Part shown: piece after piece, positions 54,249-63,979 of the stretch
Layout of the letters: every line of letters starts with the position of its first letter
How positions within the stretch are numbered: position 1 is the stretch's first letter
Source: UBA1723 sp045641625
GTDB lineage: Bacteria; Bacteroidota; Bacteroidia; Bacteroidales; Paludibacteraceae
Direction of reading: 5' to 3'
Assembly (NCBI GenBank): GCA_045641625.1
Contig: JAZUHH010000081.1
Location: 1-64,000 of the forward strand
Length of the DNA: 64,000 nucleotides
Notes under the pieces: generated by a model
The model's input: only the letters and a program-made list of their open reading frames with translations
What the model was told of the DNA's origin: nothing
Databases searched by the model: none
Position numbers and translations under genes: made by a program

Positions 54249-55016
54249 ATGAAGAAGTTTTTACTATCGTTGTGTGTGGTTCTGCTTTCGTGTATTGCCT
54301 TTGCACAAAATGTTGTGGTGGTGCTAAAGGACGGCACAGAAGTTAGATATGCAGCTGCTGACATTGACAGCATAAGAATAGAGAAGATTGCAGCAGAAGA
54401 GGCTACAGCTGTACCTGTCGAAGAAACAGGCCTGCATTTTTTTTATGATATATATTCAATGACTGCTCATGTGGATGGTCTTATAAACATGGAAGCCACT
54501 GAAGTAAAAATACCTTCGAAAGTGTCAGTTGACGGTAAGGTATATGATGTGGTAGGAATTGCGAAACAGGCATTCTATGGTTGCAAGAACCTCGTAAGTG
54601 TCGAAATTCCAAATTCGGTAACAGAAATTGAGCGTAGTGCGTTCGAAGGTTGCACAGGCCTAACAAGTATAAAAATCCCTAACTCGGTGACCGAACTTGG
54701 AAGTTATGTATTCGCTGATTGCAAAAACCTCGAGAGCGTAGAAATATCTAACTCGATAAATAAAATCGGAGTTTCTGCATTTCATCTTTGTAGAAGCCTT
54801 AAAAGCGTAGAGATTCCCAAATCTGTAACTACAATCGAAGTCAGTGCATTCGCTTTTTGTACAAGTCTCGAAAGCGTAACAATCCCTACCTCGGTAACGG
54901 AAATCAAAAAGGGTGCATTCGATGGTTGCGAAAATCTAAAATCCGTGCGAGTGCCAAAAGATTGCATAGTTGGAGAAGATGCTTTCTTCTATTATTGCGA
55001 AATAGAATACTACTAA
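54249..55016 (+). CDS. BspA-type leucine-rich repeat surface protein
   Basis: The 255-residue exported protein has a signal peptide (MKKFLLSLCVVLLSCIAFAQ), the N-terminal DG-T-E-V...DIDSIRI unit, and about six 23-residue BspA/TpLRR repeats (F-x-x-C-x-x-L-x-S-[VI]-x-I-P-x-S-V-T-x-I). BspA-like proteins bind host or other-cell surfaces. No T9SS sorting domain or lipobox is present, so how it is held is unclear; the CTD-bearing partner immediately upstream may provide it. Confidence 0.88.
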   Translation: MKKFLLSLCVVLLSCIAFAQNVVVVLKDGTEVRYAAADIDSIRIEKIAAEEATAVPVEETGLHFFYDIYSMTAHVDGLINMEATEVKIPSKVSVDGKVYDVVGIAKQAFYGCKNLVSVEIPNSVTEIERSAFEGCTGLTSIKIPNSVTELGSYVFADCKNLESVEISNSINKIGVSAFHLCRSLKSVEIPKSVTTIEVSAFAFCTSLESVTIPTSVTEIKKGAFDGCENLKSVRVPKDCIVGEDAFFYYCEIEYY

Positions 55017-55042
55017 TAGATTTGCAATCACTATGTTATATT

Positions 55043-55065
55043 GGCAACTTCGGTCGCCTTTTTTT
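55043..55065 (+). terminator. UUCG-loop terminator
   Basis: GGCAAC, loop TTCG, GTCGCC (one mismatch), then TTTTTTT. It ends the 53802-55016 pair. Confidence 0.88.
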
Positions 55066-55153
55066 GTCCTGTCAAACCTTTCAAATTCAGTTGTTTCAAG
55101 TTGATTTAATAAAATTTTAACACCACTATTGCACTTTATTAAAAAAAAGTCTC

Positions 55154-55161
55154 TACATTTG
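55154..55161 (+). promoter_or_regulatory. Candidate -7 box of rnr
   Basis: TACATTTG matches TAnnTTTG, about 91 bases ahead of the chosen start; a TTG lies 22 bases upstream of it. Confidence 0.55.
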
Positions 55162-55252
55162 GAAGATTTTAAAGAATTGAAAAATCGACGATGATTAAAT
55201 CGAGTCAATGTTTATATTGACGATGTGCAACGATTCAACGGAGGAAATTAAG

Positions 55253-57490
55253 ATGAGCAGAAATAAAGGAAACAAAAACTCAGGAAGCAAGAAGAACGCT
55301 TTCAAGAGTATGCCCAAGAAGCTGAAGAATGCAGGAGCAAAGGGCAGCAAGCCGATGAGAGAGAAAAAGGGAGGCAACAGAAAGGCTGACCTTTTGGAAC
55401 AGGTTTCTCGATTCTTTATGAACTATGAAGGCGATCCCGTATCATACAAGGATGTGGCAAGAGCTTTGGAAATCAGCGACATGAGCCGTCGCCAGCAGCT
55501 TATTGACATCCTTCTAGAGATGGTCTCTTCGGGGTATCTTGTTGAGGCTTCTCACGGTATATATAAACTCAACCCTAGAAACGGAGCTGTGATCGGAAAG
55601 ATTGTGGCTAAGCGAGGAGGCGGTGCAATCCTTGAGCCGGAAGACGGCGGCGAGGAGATCATCATCAACGATCGAAACTTGAACAAGTCTGCAGTAGGGG
55701 ACAAGGTCAAGGTACGCCTGTTTGCCCATCGTCCAGGCAAGGAGCAGGAGGGCGAAGTGGTCGAGGTGCTTGAGCACAGCCGTGAAACTTTCGTAGGAAA
55801 GCTACAGGTGAAGGAGGGCTACGCATTCCTTCTTGTGGATAACAGAATACTTGGTAACGATATTTTCGTGCCGTTAGACAAGATCAATGGTGGAAAGGAC
55901 AATGACAAAGCTATAGTTAGGATTCTTGACTGGGCAGAAAAGGGCAGAAACCCTGTGGGTGAAGTTATAGAGGTGCTTGGGGCCAGCGGTGACAACAATG
56001 CTGAAATGCATGCTATCCTCTGCGAGTACGACTTGCCTTACTCTTACCCCGAGGAGATAGAGAAGTTCGCAGACCAGATTCCAGAAGAAATTTCCGCTGA
56101 GGAGATTGCTAAGAGAAAGGATATGCGTGACGTCCCTACGTTCACCATCGACCCTAAGGATGCGAAGGACTTTGACGACGCCCTTTCGTTCCGTAAACTA
56201 GATGACGGTCTGTTTGAAGTCGGTGTGCATATTGCCGACGTGACACACTATGTCAAGCTTGGCGAGATAATCGAGGAGGAGGCAGTGAAGCGTGCAACAA
56301 GTATTTACCTAGTTGACCGTACTATCCCTATGTTGCCAGAGAGATTGTGCAACAAGGTCTGCTCACTTCGTCCGAACGAGGAGAAGTTGTGCTACTCTGT
56401 AGTCTTCAAGATGGACAAGGATGCACGTGTCAAGGACTACGAGATCGTACACACAGTAATCAACAGTGACAGACGATTCACATATGAGGATGCCCAGCAG
56501 GTTATCGAGACCAAGGAGGGTGACATGAAGGAGGAAATCCTTGCTCTTGACGATTTGGCAAAGAAACTTCGCGAGGAAAGATTCAAGAAGGGTGCCATTG
56601 CCTTCGAACGTGAGGAGGTAAGGTTCGAAATCGACGAGACAGGAAAGCCTATCGACGTATATTTCAAGGTGAGCAAGGACGCAAACAAGCTTATCGAGGA
56701 ATTCATGCTATTGGCAAACAGAACAGTGGCAGAGCATATAGGAAAGGCAAAGAGCGGAGACAAGGCAAAGACCTTCGTTTACCGTATCCACGACAATCCG
56801 GATCCGGAGAAGTTGAGCAACCTTACTCAGTTCATCTCACGCTTCGGCTACAAGTTGAACATAACAGGAAAGAACAACGAGGTATCCTCGGCAATCAACA
56901 ATCTGCTTGACAAGGTTCAGGGAACTAAGGAGCAGAACTTGATAGAGACCATTGCCATCCGTTCCATGGCCAAGGCGATCTATTCGATCGACAATGTAGG
57001 CCACTACGGACTTGCGTTTGACTACTACACGCACTTTACTTCACCTATACGTCGTTATCCGGACATGATGGTTCACAGACTTCTTGACAGATACGCGGCA
57101 GGACAGAAGAGCGCCGACACCAAGACCTTCGAGGAATTGTGCAAGCATTGCTCTGAAAGGGAGCAGGTGGCAGCAAGCGCAGAGCGCGCGTCAATCAAGT
57201 ACAAGCAGGTAGAGTTCATGAAGGATCATCTCGGCCAGGTTTACGACGGCGTTATTTCCGGTGTTACAGAGTGGGGTATCTATGTCGAGCTTTCTCAGAA
57301 CAAGTGCGAGGGAATGATTCCTATGCGAGACTTGGATGACGACTACTACATGTTTGACGAGAAGAACTACTGCATAATCGGAAAGAGGACAGGCAGAAAG
57401 TTCCAGCTTGGCGACGAGGTGGTTGTGCGTATCGCAAGAGCAGATCTTGACAAGAAGCAGCTTGACTATGAGTTAATCGAGAAGAAGTAA
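55253..57490 (+). CDS. rnr: Ribonuclease R
   Basis: The 745-residue 3'-5' exoribonuclease begins with a very basic Lys/Asn/Ser-rich tail, then a winged-helix-like domain, two cold-shock-like OB domains, the RNB catalytic domain with PTFTIDPKDAKDFDDALSF (metal-binding Asp residues) and a C-terminal S1 domain (YDGVISGVTEWGIYVEL). It degrades structured RNA. ATG 55253 is chosen over 55208 because GGAGGAAATTAAG lies just before it, an unusually strong ribosome binding site for this phylum. Confidence 0.95.
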   Translation: MSRNKGNKNSGSKKNAFKSMPKKLKNAGAKGSKPMREKKGGNRKADLLEQVSRFFMNYEGDPVSYKDVARALEISDMSRRQQLIDILLEMVSSGYLVEASHGIYKLNPRNGAVIGKIVAKRGGGAILEPEDGGEEIIINDRNLNKSAVGDKVKVRLFAHRPGKEQEGEVVEVLEHSRETFVGKLQVKEGYAFLLVDNRILGNDIFVPLDKINGGKDNDKAIVRILDWAEKGRNPVGEVIEVLGASGDNNAEMHAILCEYDLPYSYPEEIEKFADQIPEEISAEEIAKRKDMRDVPTFTIDPKDAKDFDDALSFRKLDDGLFEVGVHIADVTHYVKLGEIIEEEAVKRATSIYLVDRTIPMLPERLCNKVCSLRPNEEKLCYSVVFKMDKDARVKDYEIVHTVINSDRRFTYEDAQQVIETKEGDMKEEILALDDLAKKLREERFKKGAIAFEREEVRFEIDETGKPIDVYFKVSKDANKLIEEFMLLANRTVAEHIGKAKSGDKAKTFVYRIHDNPDPEKLSNLTQFISRFGYKLNITGKNNEVSSAINNLLDKVQGTKEQNLIETIAIRSMAKAIYSIDNVGHYGLAFDYYTHFTSPIRRYPDMMVHRLLDRYAAGQKSADTKTFEELCKHCSEREQVAASAERASIKYKQVEFMKDHLGQVYDGVISGVTEWGIYVELSQNKCEGMIPMRDLDDDYYMFDEKNYCIIGKRTGRKFQLGDEVVVRIARADLDKKQLDYELIEKK

Positions 57491-57511
57491 AAGATTGCAA
57501 TTCAGTAAATA

Positions 57512-57539
57512 AAGGAGGCGGATTGGCCTCCTTCGTTTT
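57512..57539 (+). terminator. Hairpin terminator after rnr
   Basis: AAGGAGGC / GCCTCCTT with a 6-base loop, followed by CGTTTTG. The T run is short. Confidence 0.7.
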
Positions 57540-57553
57540 GTCTAATAACGAAT

Positions 57554-58396
57554 ATGAAACTTATACATTACATATCAATGTCGGCATTGTTGATGTTCGC
57601 CTCTTGCACAAAGAAGGAGCCGACAACAGCAGAGGACATGAGTCTGCAGGGAAAGGTTAAGACCCTTGAGGAGTATCAGTACAGAGCAGTGGAGAAATTC
57701 GGAGAGGTGGTGCAGGGAGATCCGCATAGACCAGACCAGTCATGGGACTTGCGCTATGAGTTCGATGAAAAGGGCTTCTGCAGAAAGGTTTACCAGATAA
57801 CTCCGGAGGGAGACCCTGTCGGTTCTATTGCATATTCCTATGACGCTGCCGGAAGAAAGATTATCGAGAAGAACTACGATGCTGAAGGTAACTTTACGGA
57901 CGAGCTTACCTTCAACTACGATTCCGAGGGCAGACTTGTCAAGACTCAGAAGTTCATGACTGACAACAACCCTGCAGGAAATATAATATGCGAGTACAAG
58001 GACAATACAAAGACATCAAAGCACTATAACTTCAGAGGCGAATTGCTGCAGAGCGAGACTCAGACTTTGTCCAAGCACAATTTCCCTTTAGAGACAAAAA
58101 TCTTTGGCAAGGACGGAAGCCTTGTTTCATGGAGAAAGGAGAAGTATAGCGTTGATGGCTTGAGAGAGAAGCTGATCGGTTACGAGGACGACGGATCTGT
58201 TGCCTTCGAAGTAAACTTTGCCTATGACAAGTATGGTAACATCATTTCCCAGACCGGAGATGACGTCGTTCCTATAACGATGGAGTACACTTATGACGAT
58301 CATGGCAACTGGATCAGGTCGGTAACTCGCGAGGACGGTGTGCCATGCGACTTGATCATCAGAACTATAACTTATTACGGAGCAGAGAAGAAATGA
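57554..58396 (+). CDS. YD-repeat-like lipoprotein
   Basis: A 280-residue lipoprotein with lipobox FASC. Residues 60-270 contain successive short units of the pattern F-x-Y-D-x-x-G-[RN], such as YSYDAAGRKI, FNYDSEGRLV, FAYDKYGNI and YTYDDHGNW, similar to YD/RHS-type beta repeats but without any RHS core. It is probably anchored in the outer membrane. Stop overlaps panE start (ATGA). Confidence 0.85.
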   Translation: MKLIHYISMSALLMFASCTKKEPTTAEDMSLQGKVKTLEEYQYRAVEKFGEVVQGDPHRPDQSWDLRYEFDEKGFCRKVYQITPEGDPVGSIAYSYDAAGRKIIEKNYDAEGNFTDELTFNYDSEGRLVKTQKFMTDNNPAGNIICEYKDNTKTSKHYNFRGELLQSETQTLSKHNFPLETKIFGKDGSLVSWRKEKYSVDGLREKLIGYEDDGSVAFEVNFAYDKYGNIISQTGDDVVPITMEYTYDDHGNWIRSVTREDGVPCDLIIRTITYYGAEKK

Positions 58397-59304
58397 ACTA
58401 TGCAGTAATCGGTACGGGAGCCCTTGGCGGATATTATGGCGGTAAGCTTGCCAATTCCGGCAAGGAGGTTCATTTCTTGTACCATTCCGAATATGAACAC
58501 GTCAGGAAGCATGGACTTAGGGTGAACTCCTGCAACGGAGATTTCTATCTGCCCCAGGTCAATGTCTATAGCTCGACAAAAGACATGCCCAAGTGCGATG
58601 TCGTGCTGGTGACTCTGAAGACGACTCAGAACCATTTGCTTGCGGACATGCTTGTGCCTGTATTGAAGGAAGATTCTTTGGTTATCCTGGTACAAAACGG
58701 CATTGACTATGAGGAGATGCTTGTGGAAGAGCTGGCACAGAAGGGGATAAATGTTGCAGTTGGCGGAGGTCTTGCGTTTATCTGCGCGTCGAGAACCGGA
58801 GCCGGAGAAGTCACTCACTACGACTACGGCAAACTGACACTAGGCATTATGGCAAACCATTCGAGCAGACATTTTGATGCTGTCGCAAGTGATTTTGTCG
58901 ATGCCGGAGTGGAGATAGTAAAGGCTGACAGTCTGCTTGCCGCACGCTGGAAGAAACTTGTATGGAATGTACCTTTCAATCCTTTGAGCGTTACAGAGCA
59001 TTGCGACACCGGCGAGCTTCTTGACACACAGGAGAAGCGTGACTACGTTCGTGACATTATGCTGGAGGTTATCAATGCAGGCAACAGGGAAGGCGCAAAG
59101 ATTGATTTGGGCTTTGCTGATGAAATGATAGAATCTACATTGGTCATGAAGCCTTACCTTCCGAGCATGAGGCTGGATTATGACGCCGGCAGAAAGATGG
59201 AACTTGACGCAATCCTGAAAAATCCGATCGCAAGAGCAAAAAGAAACGGCTTTGATATGCCGTTGACAAGCCAGCTCTTAAAGAAGATTGAACAGACAGT
59301 CTGA
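58393..59304 (+). CDS. panE: 2-dehydropantoate 2-reductase
   Basis: The 303-residue enzyme starts with the NADPH-binding GTGALGGYYGGKLA and has the KTTQN motif, the catalytic Lys in ARWKKLVWNVPFNPL and the C-terminal ...PSMRLDYDAGRKMELDAI, as in the ApbA/PanE family. It reduces ketopantoate to pantoate for coenzyme A synthesis. ATG 58393 is chosen because it gives the normal start of the Rossmann fold and overlaps the previous stop by ATGA. Confidence 0.93.
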   Translation: MNYAVIGTGALGGYYGGKLANSGKEVHFLYHSEYEHVRKHGLRVNSCNGDFYLPQVNVYSSTKDMPKCDVVLVTLKTTQNHLLADMLVPVLKEDSLVILVQNGIDYEEMLVEELAQKGINVAVGGGLAFICASRTGAGEVTHYDYGKLTLGIMANHSSRHFDAVASDFVDAGVEIVKADSLLAARWKKLVWNVPFNPLSVTEHCDTGELLDTQEKRDYVRDIMLEVINAGNREGAKIDLGFADEMIESTLVMKPYLPSMRLDYDAGRKMELDAILKNPIARAKRNGFDMPLTSQLLKKIEQTV

Positions 59305-59313
59305 ATAAATTAT

Positions 59314-59349
59314 TAGACGTGGATTTGTAAGAATCTGCGTCTATTTTAT
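59314..59349 (+). terminator. Hairpin terminator after panE
   Basis: TAGACG-TG-GATT / AATC-TG-CGTCTA around a 6-base loop, followed by TTTTATT. Internal mismatches make it weaker. Confidence 0.72.
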
Positions 59350-59457
59350 TCTATGCAGAGATGTAAAGGAATGGAAAATTCTTGTTCAAAATAGTCCGTT
59401 GTATAATAATCTTTTGCTTTTTGTTTGGCCAAATATATTTAAGTCTTTATTTTTTAC

Positions 59458-59465
59458 TAATTTTG
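59458..59465 (+). promoter_or_regulatory. Candidate -7 box of leuS
   Basis: TAATTTTG fits TAnnTTTG, 54 bases before the leuS ATG. Confidence 0.55.
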
Positions 59466-59519
59466 CATAAGTTTTTGCTTTATAGCAGCCTCTAACTTTA
59501 GAAAATAAAACAAAATATA

Positions 59520-62276
59520 ATGGAATACAAATTTTCTGAAATCGAAAAGAAGTGGCAAAAATTCTGGGTTGAAAATGCCACATACAAAGTTAAGGAGGAC
59601 TCTTCAAAGGAGAAGTTCTATGTTTTGGACATGTTCCCATATCCTTCAGGAGCAGGACTTCACGTAGGTCACCCTCTTGGCTACATCGCTTCAGATATTT
59701 TTGCTAGATACAAGCGTCAGCAGGGTTTCAACGTGCTTCATCCAATGGGTTACGACTCATACGGATTGCCAGCAGAGCAGTATGCTATCCAGACAGGTCA
59801 GCATCCTGCCGTAACAACTGCAAAGAACATCGCCCGCTACCGTGAGCAGCTTGACAAAATCGGTTTCTGCTTCGACTGGAGCCGTGAGGTCCGCACTTGC
59901 GAGCCTAACTACTACAAGTGGACTCAGTGGGCATTCATCAAAATGTTCAACTCATACTATGACAATGACGCAAACAAGGCTTTGCCTGTCGAGGAGCTTG
60001 TCGCAAAGTTCGAGAAGGCTGGTAATGCCGGTGTAAATGCGGCAAACAACTGCACAGTAAAATTCTCTGCAGAGGAGTGGAAGTCTTACTCGCAGAAGGA
60101 GAAGGAGCAGGTGCTTCTAGCTTATCGTATCGCCTACCTTGCAGACACTAAGGTGAACTTCTGTCCTGCGCTTGGTTGTGTGCTTGCCAACGACGAGATC
60201 AGCGAGGGTGTCAGCGTTCGTGGAGGCTATCCTGTTGAGCAGAGAGTAATGCGCCAGTGGAGCTTGAGAGTTTCCGCCTATGCACAGAGACTTCTTGACG
60301 GTCTCGACAAGATTGACTGGTCAGACGCATTGAAGGAGACTCAGAAGAACTGGATCGGACGAAGCGAGGGAGCAGAGATGGACTTCGCAGTCAAGGGACA
60401 GGACTTGAAGCTAAGAATCTTCACAACTCGTTGCGATACTATTCACGGAGTAACTTTCATGGTGCTTGCTCCAGAGAGCGAGTATGTGTCCAAGGTAACT
60501 ACAGCAGACCAGAAGGCTGCGGTTGACGACTACCTTGCACAGGTAAAGCGCAGAACTGAACGTGAGCGTATCTCTGACCGTCGCGTCAGCGGTGTGTTCT
60601 CTGGTTCATACGCAATCAATCCTATCACAGAGAAGGAGATACCTATCTATATAAGCGACTATGTTCTTTCAGGTTATGGAACAGGAGCTATTATGGCGGT
60701 GCCTGCTCACGACTCTCGTGACTATGCTTTCGCTAAGCATTTCAATCTTCCTATTATAGCTCTTATCGAGGGCGCTGATGTGTCAGAAGAGAGTTTCGAT
60801 GCCAAGGAGGGAATCTTGATGAACTCAGGATTCTTGAACGGACTTACTGTCAAAGAAGCATTAAAGAAGGCTAAAGCTTACATCAAGGAGAAGGGAATCG
60901 GAGAGGTAAAGGTTAACTATCGTCTTCGTGACGCCATATTCTCTCGCCAGAGATATTGGGGTGAGCCTTTCCCTGTATATTATAAGGATGGAATGCCTCA
61001 CATGTTGGACGAGAGCAAGCTTCCTCTTGAGTTGCCTGAGGTTTCTGACTTCAAGCCAACAGAGAGCGGAGAGCCACCTCTTGGTCATGCAGAGAACTGG
61101 TGTACAGCAGACGGCGACCCTTACGAGTTGAACACTATGCCAGGTTTCGCAGGTTCTTCTGCTTACTACTTGAGATATATGGATCCAACAAACGACAACG
61201 CCCTAGTAAGTAAGGAGGCTAACCAGTATTGGAAGAGCGTTGACTTGTATGTCGGAGGTACAGAGCATGCTACAGGTCACTTGATCTATAGCCGTTTCTG
61301 GAACAAGTTCTTGTTCGATATGGGTGTAGTTTGTGAGGACGAGCCATTCCGCAAGCTAATCAACCAGGGTATGATTCAGGGACGTTCTAACTTCGTATAT
61401 CGTATCAAGGACACTAACACTTTCGTGTCTCTTGGTTTGAAGAAGGACTACGATGTTACCCCTATCCACGTTGATGTTAACATCGTGAACAACGATGTTC
61501 TTGACATAGAGGCATTCAAGGCTTGGAGACCGGAGTTCAACACAGCCGAGTTCATCCTTGAGGACGGCAAGTATGTTTGTGGCTGGGCAGTCGAGAAGAT
61601 GTCAAAGTCAATGTTCAACGTCGTAAATCCGGACGATATCGTTGACAGATACGGAGCAGACACATTGCGCCTATACGAAATGTTCCTTGGTCCAGTTGAG
61701 CAGTCAAAGCCTTGGGACACTAAGGGTATCGACGGAGTTAACAGATTCTTGAAGAAGTTCTGGGGAATGTTCTTCAACGGCGACAACTTCGAGGTGGTTA
61801 AGGCTGAGCCTACTGCAGAGGAGCAGAAGTCTATACACAAGCTTGTAAAGAAGGTTACAGGAGATATCGAGAACTTCTCTTACAACACTTCTATCGCAGC
61901 GTTCATGATCTGTGCCAACGAGCTAACTTCGTTGAAGAGCAAGAATGCAGAGGTGTTGACAAAGTTTGTCACTGTGCTTGCTCCATTTGCACCGCATATC
62001 TGCGAGGAACTTTACCACATGCTTGGAAATACAGGTTCCGTATGCGACGCCAAGTGGCCGTCTTACGACGAGAAGTTCTTGGTTGAGAGCAGTGTCAAGT
62101 ATCCTATCTCATTCAATGGAAAGGTAAGATTCACTCTTGACCTTCCAGCAGATATGGATAAGGCCGCTGTTGAGAAGACTGCTCTAGAGAACGAGCAGAC
62201 AATCAAGATCTTGGACGGTAAACCAACAAAGAAGGTTATCGTTGTTCCTGGCAAGATTGTGAACATCGTATTCTAA
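59520..62276 (+). CDS. leuS: Leucyl-tRNA synthetase
   Basis: The 918-residue class Ia synthetase shows the HIGH-type GAGLHVGHPLGY near residue 44, the CP1 editing domain (TTRCDTIHGVTFMVLAPE; GTGAIMAVPAHDSRD) and KMSKS in VEKMSKSMFNVV near 697. It charges tRNA-Leu. It is longer than the roughly 860-residue E. coli form; part of the excess is an insert before the editing domain (about residues 150-205). Confidence 0.97.
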   Translation: MEYKFSEIEKKWQKFWVENATYKVKEDSSKEKFYVLDMFPYPSGAGLHVGHPLGYIASDIFARYKRQQGFNVLHPMGYDSYGLPAEQYAIQTGQHPAVTTAKNIARYREQLDKIGFCFDWSREVRTCEPNYYKWTQWAFIKMFNSYYDNDANKALPVEELVAKFEKAGNAGVNAANNCTVKFSAEEWKSYSQKEKEQVLLAYRIAYLADTKVNFCPALGCVLANDEISEGVSVRGGYPVEQRVMRQWSLRVSAYAQRLLDGLDKIDWSDALKETQKNWIGRSEGAEMDFAVKGQDLKLRIFTTRCDTIHGVTFMVLAPESEYVSKVTTADQKAAVDDYLAQVKRRTERERISDRRVSGVFSGSYAINPITEKEIPIYISDYVLSGYGTGAIMAVPAHDSRDYAFAKHFNLPIIALIEGADVSEESFDAKEGILMNSGFLNGLTVKEALKKAKAYIKEKGIGEVKVNYRLRDAIFSRQRYWGEPFPVYYKDGMPHMLDESKLPLELPEVSDFKPTESGEPPLGHAENWCTADGDPYELNTMPGFAGSSAYYLRYMDPTNDNALVSKEANQYWKSVDLYVGGTEHATGHLIYSRFWNKFLFDMGVVCEDEPFRKLINQGMIQGRSNFVYRIKDTNTFVSLGLKKDYDVTPIHVDVNIVNNDVLDIEAFKAWRPEFNTAEFILEDGKYVCGWAVEKMSKSMFNVVNPDDIVDRYGADTLRLYEMFLGPVEQSKPWDTKGIDGVNRFLKKFWGMFFNGDNFEVVKAEPTAEEQKSIHKLVKKVTGDIENFSYNTSIAAFMICANELTSLKSKNAEVLTKFVTVLAPFAPHICEELYHMLGNTGSVCDAKWPSYDEKFLVESSVKYPISFNGKVRFTLDLPADMDKAAVEKTALENEQTIKILDGKPTKKVIVVPGKIVNIVF

Positions 62277-62297
62277 AATTAATTTGGAATTATTGAT

Positions 62298-62341
62298 AAA
62301 GGAGAAACTGGGTAGAAATCTGCTCAGTTTCTCCTTTTTTT
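62298..62341 (+). terminator. Terminator of leuS
   Basis: AAAGGAGAAACTG / CAGTTTCTCCTTT with a 14-base loop, then a T run. Strong. Confidence 0.93.
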
Positions 62342-62427
62342 GTTTATATATCTGCTTATTTTTTGTGGAGTATATGTTATGTTCTTGATTTTTCTTTTAT
62401 TATGTTTATTCATTCTTAAAAATGTGC

Positions 62428-62435
62428 TAACTTTG
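62428..62435 (+). promoter_or_regulatory. Candidate -7 box for the SPOR gene
   Basis: TAACTTTG fits TAnnTTTG, 26 bases before the ATG at 62461. Confidence 0.58.
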
Positions 62436-62460
62436 CAGAAAATTAGATATTAAAGTTTTT

Positions 62461-62958
62461 ATGAGTAGATTTGTTAACATTATAATAAGTGTGCTTGTTT
62501 GTGCGTTTTCATTTTCAAGTGTTAATGCCCAGCAGAAGAAGAGGGTAAACGAGGATATCTTCAAGGATTTGGCGAAGAAGGATGGCAAGGGTGTTGTCAC
62601 TATCCAGCAGAACCCTAAGATGAACCTGCTTATAAACAAGAAGATCAAGGAGAATTCAGCAAAGACAAATATCACTTATAGCGGCTACCGTATCCAGGCT
62701 TTCATGGACAATAACCAGAAGAAGTCTTCGGATGCTGCCAGAGAGCGCGAAAAAAAGTTGAAGGACAAGTATCCTGACTTGACTACATACGTTACATTCT
62801 CTTCTCCGTTCTGGAAACTTAGGGTCGGAGATTTCCGCACTCACGCCGACGCTTTGGTCATGGTAAAGAAGATCAGCACTGATTTCCCGGAGCTAAGCAC
62901 AGAACTTCTTATCGTTAAGGACGAGGAGGCGCAGGACGTAACTTTGGAGAACAAATAA
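62461..62958 (+). CDS. SPOR-domain exported protein
   Basis: The 165-residue protein has a signal peptide (MSRFVNIIISVLVCAFSFSSVNAQ) and a C-terminal SPOR domain (about 70-150: YRIQAFMDNNQKKSSDAARE, WKLRVGDFRTHADAL, LLIVKDE). SPOR domains bind denuded peptidoglycan at division sites, so a periplasmic cell-wall role is likely. A second exported protein gene follows 24 bases later. Confidence 0.88.
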   Translation: MSRFVNIIISVLVCAFSFSSVNAQQKKRVNEDIFKDLAKKDGKGVVTIQQNPKMNLLINKKIKENSAKTNITYSGYRIQAFMDNNQKKSSDAAREREKKLKDKYPDLTTYVTFSSPFWKLRVGDFRTHADALVMVKKISTDFPELSTELLIVKDEEAQDVTLENK

Positions 62959-62982
62959 GTATTATTATATTAGGATTTGTAG

Positions 62983-63918
62983 ATGAAAAAGAGATTCATT
63001 TCAATTGTTGCTGTATTGGCAATGAGCCTTTCTGTAATGGCTGGTATTGAGCGTAACAACGAGCGTACTCAGAATCATCAGCAGTTTGATAACTATGCTT
63101 ATGCCATCGTGCCGCCTGCCGGAGCAACTCGCAGTGCAGAGGGTACAGGGTTTGTCTTGCCAAATGCTAACATTCAGATAAGTCATATAAATATGGTGCT
63201 TGACGGAAGCTCTGATCATCCGGTCAAGCAGGCAATCTTTAAGAACTATGTAGAGAAGTACAGCAAGTACGAGGCTGTATATATCAATGATACTGAGTAT
63301 TATTTGATGGAGAAGGCCGAGAACGGCAAGACTTCTGTTGTCCTTGCAATTCCAGAGGATAACGGAACTGTCATTATCGAGGCAAATGTCTCTGGCAGCA
63401 ACGAGGCAACAGTCTCTGCAGTCAAGGAGGCTTTGCTTTCAGTCGTATATGTTGACCCTACTGACGCTCCTGAAAGTCCAATCTTTGAAAACTCTCTTTA
63501 CCAGATAGAGAACCAGGGATTCAAGCCGGTTGCAGAGGGCTCTACTCTTGTAACTTTCTGCGAGAGCGGTGATTTGGCAAAGGAGCTTGCTACAGGCCGT
63601 AAGGTGAACTTCAAGATCTTGATGAACGATGACGCGGTAGCTGCAAAACAGCAGAAGAAGTTTGCTCACGAGGTTGTCAAGGCTCTGCTTGAGGATAACG
63701 AGAAGATCACAAGCGAAGGACCTGTTACAATCAATGGTCTTAATGGTTTTGAGTATTACATCACAGAGAGCAAGGGTGCTGAGATAGTATCAAAGAGCTA
63801 TAATGTTGTATTGTTCTCTGCAAAGAAGTACTACTGCTTCCAGAGCAAGGCAAACCAGGAGATTGACCTATACTTGCCTAAGTTCCAGGCTGCAGCACAA
63901 AGCTTCAAGAACAAATAA
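62983..63918 (+). CDS. Exported hypothetical protein
   Basis: A 311-residue protein with a signal peptide (MKKRFISIVAVLAMSLSVMAG) and no recognised domain. Composition is ordinary alpha/beta; motifs such as SHINMVLDGSSDHPVKQAIFKNY and VTINGLNGFEYYI suggest two related halves. No lipobox or sorting domain, so it is probably periplasmic. It shares the transcript of the SPOR protein and ends before a terminator. Confidence 0.78.
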   Translation: MKKRFISIVAVLAMSLSVMAGIERNNERTQNHQQFDNYAYAIVPPAGATRSAEGTGFVLPNANIQISHINMVLDGSSDHPVKQAIFKNYVEKYSKYEAVYINDTEYYLMEKAENGKTSVVLAIPEDNGTVIIEANVSGSNEATVSAVKEALLSVVYVDPTDAPESPIFENSLYQIENQGFKPVAEGSTLVTFCESGDLAKELATGRKVNFKILMNDDAVAAKQQKKFAHEVVKALLEDNEKITSEGPVTINGLNGFEYYITESKGAEIVSKSYNVVLFSAKKYYCFQSKANQEIDLYLPKFQAAAQSFKNK

Positions 63919-63934
63919 AATTAGCGGATAATAT

Positions 63935-63979
63935 AAGATTAAGAATCGGTTTCTATGGCTGATTCTTAATCTTGTTTTT
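63935..63979 (+). terminator. Terminator at window end
   Basis: AAGATTAAGAATC / GATTCTTAATCTT with a 13-base loop, then GTTTTT. It closes the 62461-63918 unit. Confidence 0.9.

Noticed and set aside
58345..58392. Longer panE start
   Set aside because: The Rossmann motif should start within a few residues; ATG 58393 overlaps the previous stop in the usual ATGA way.
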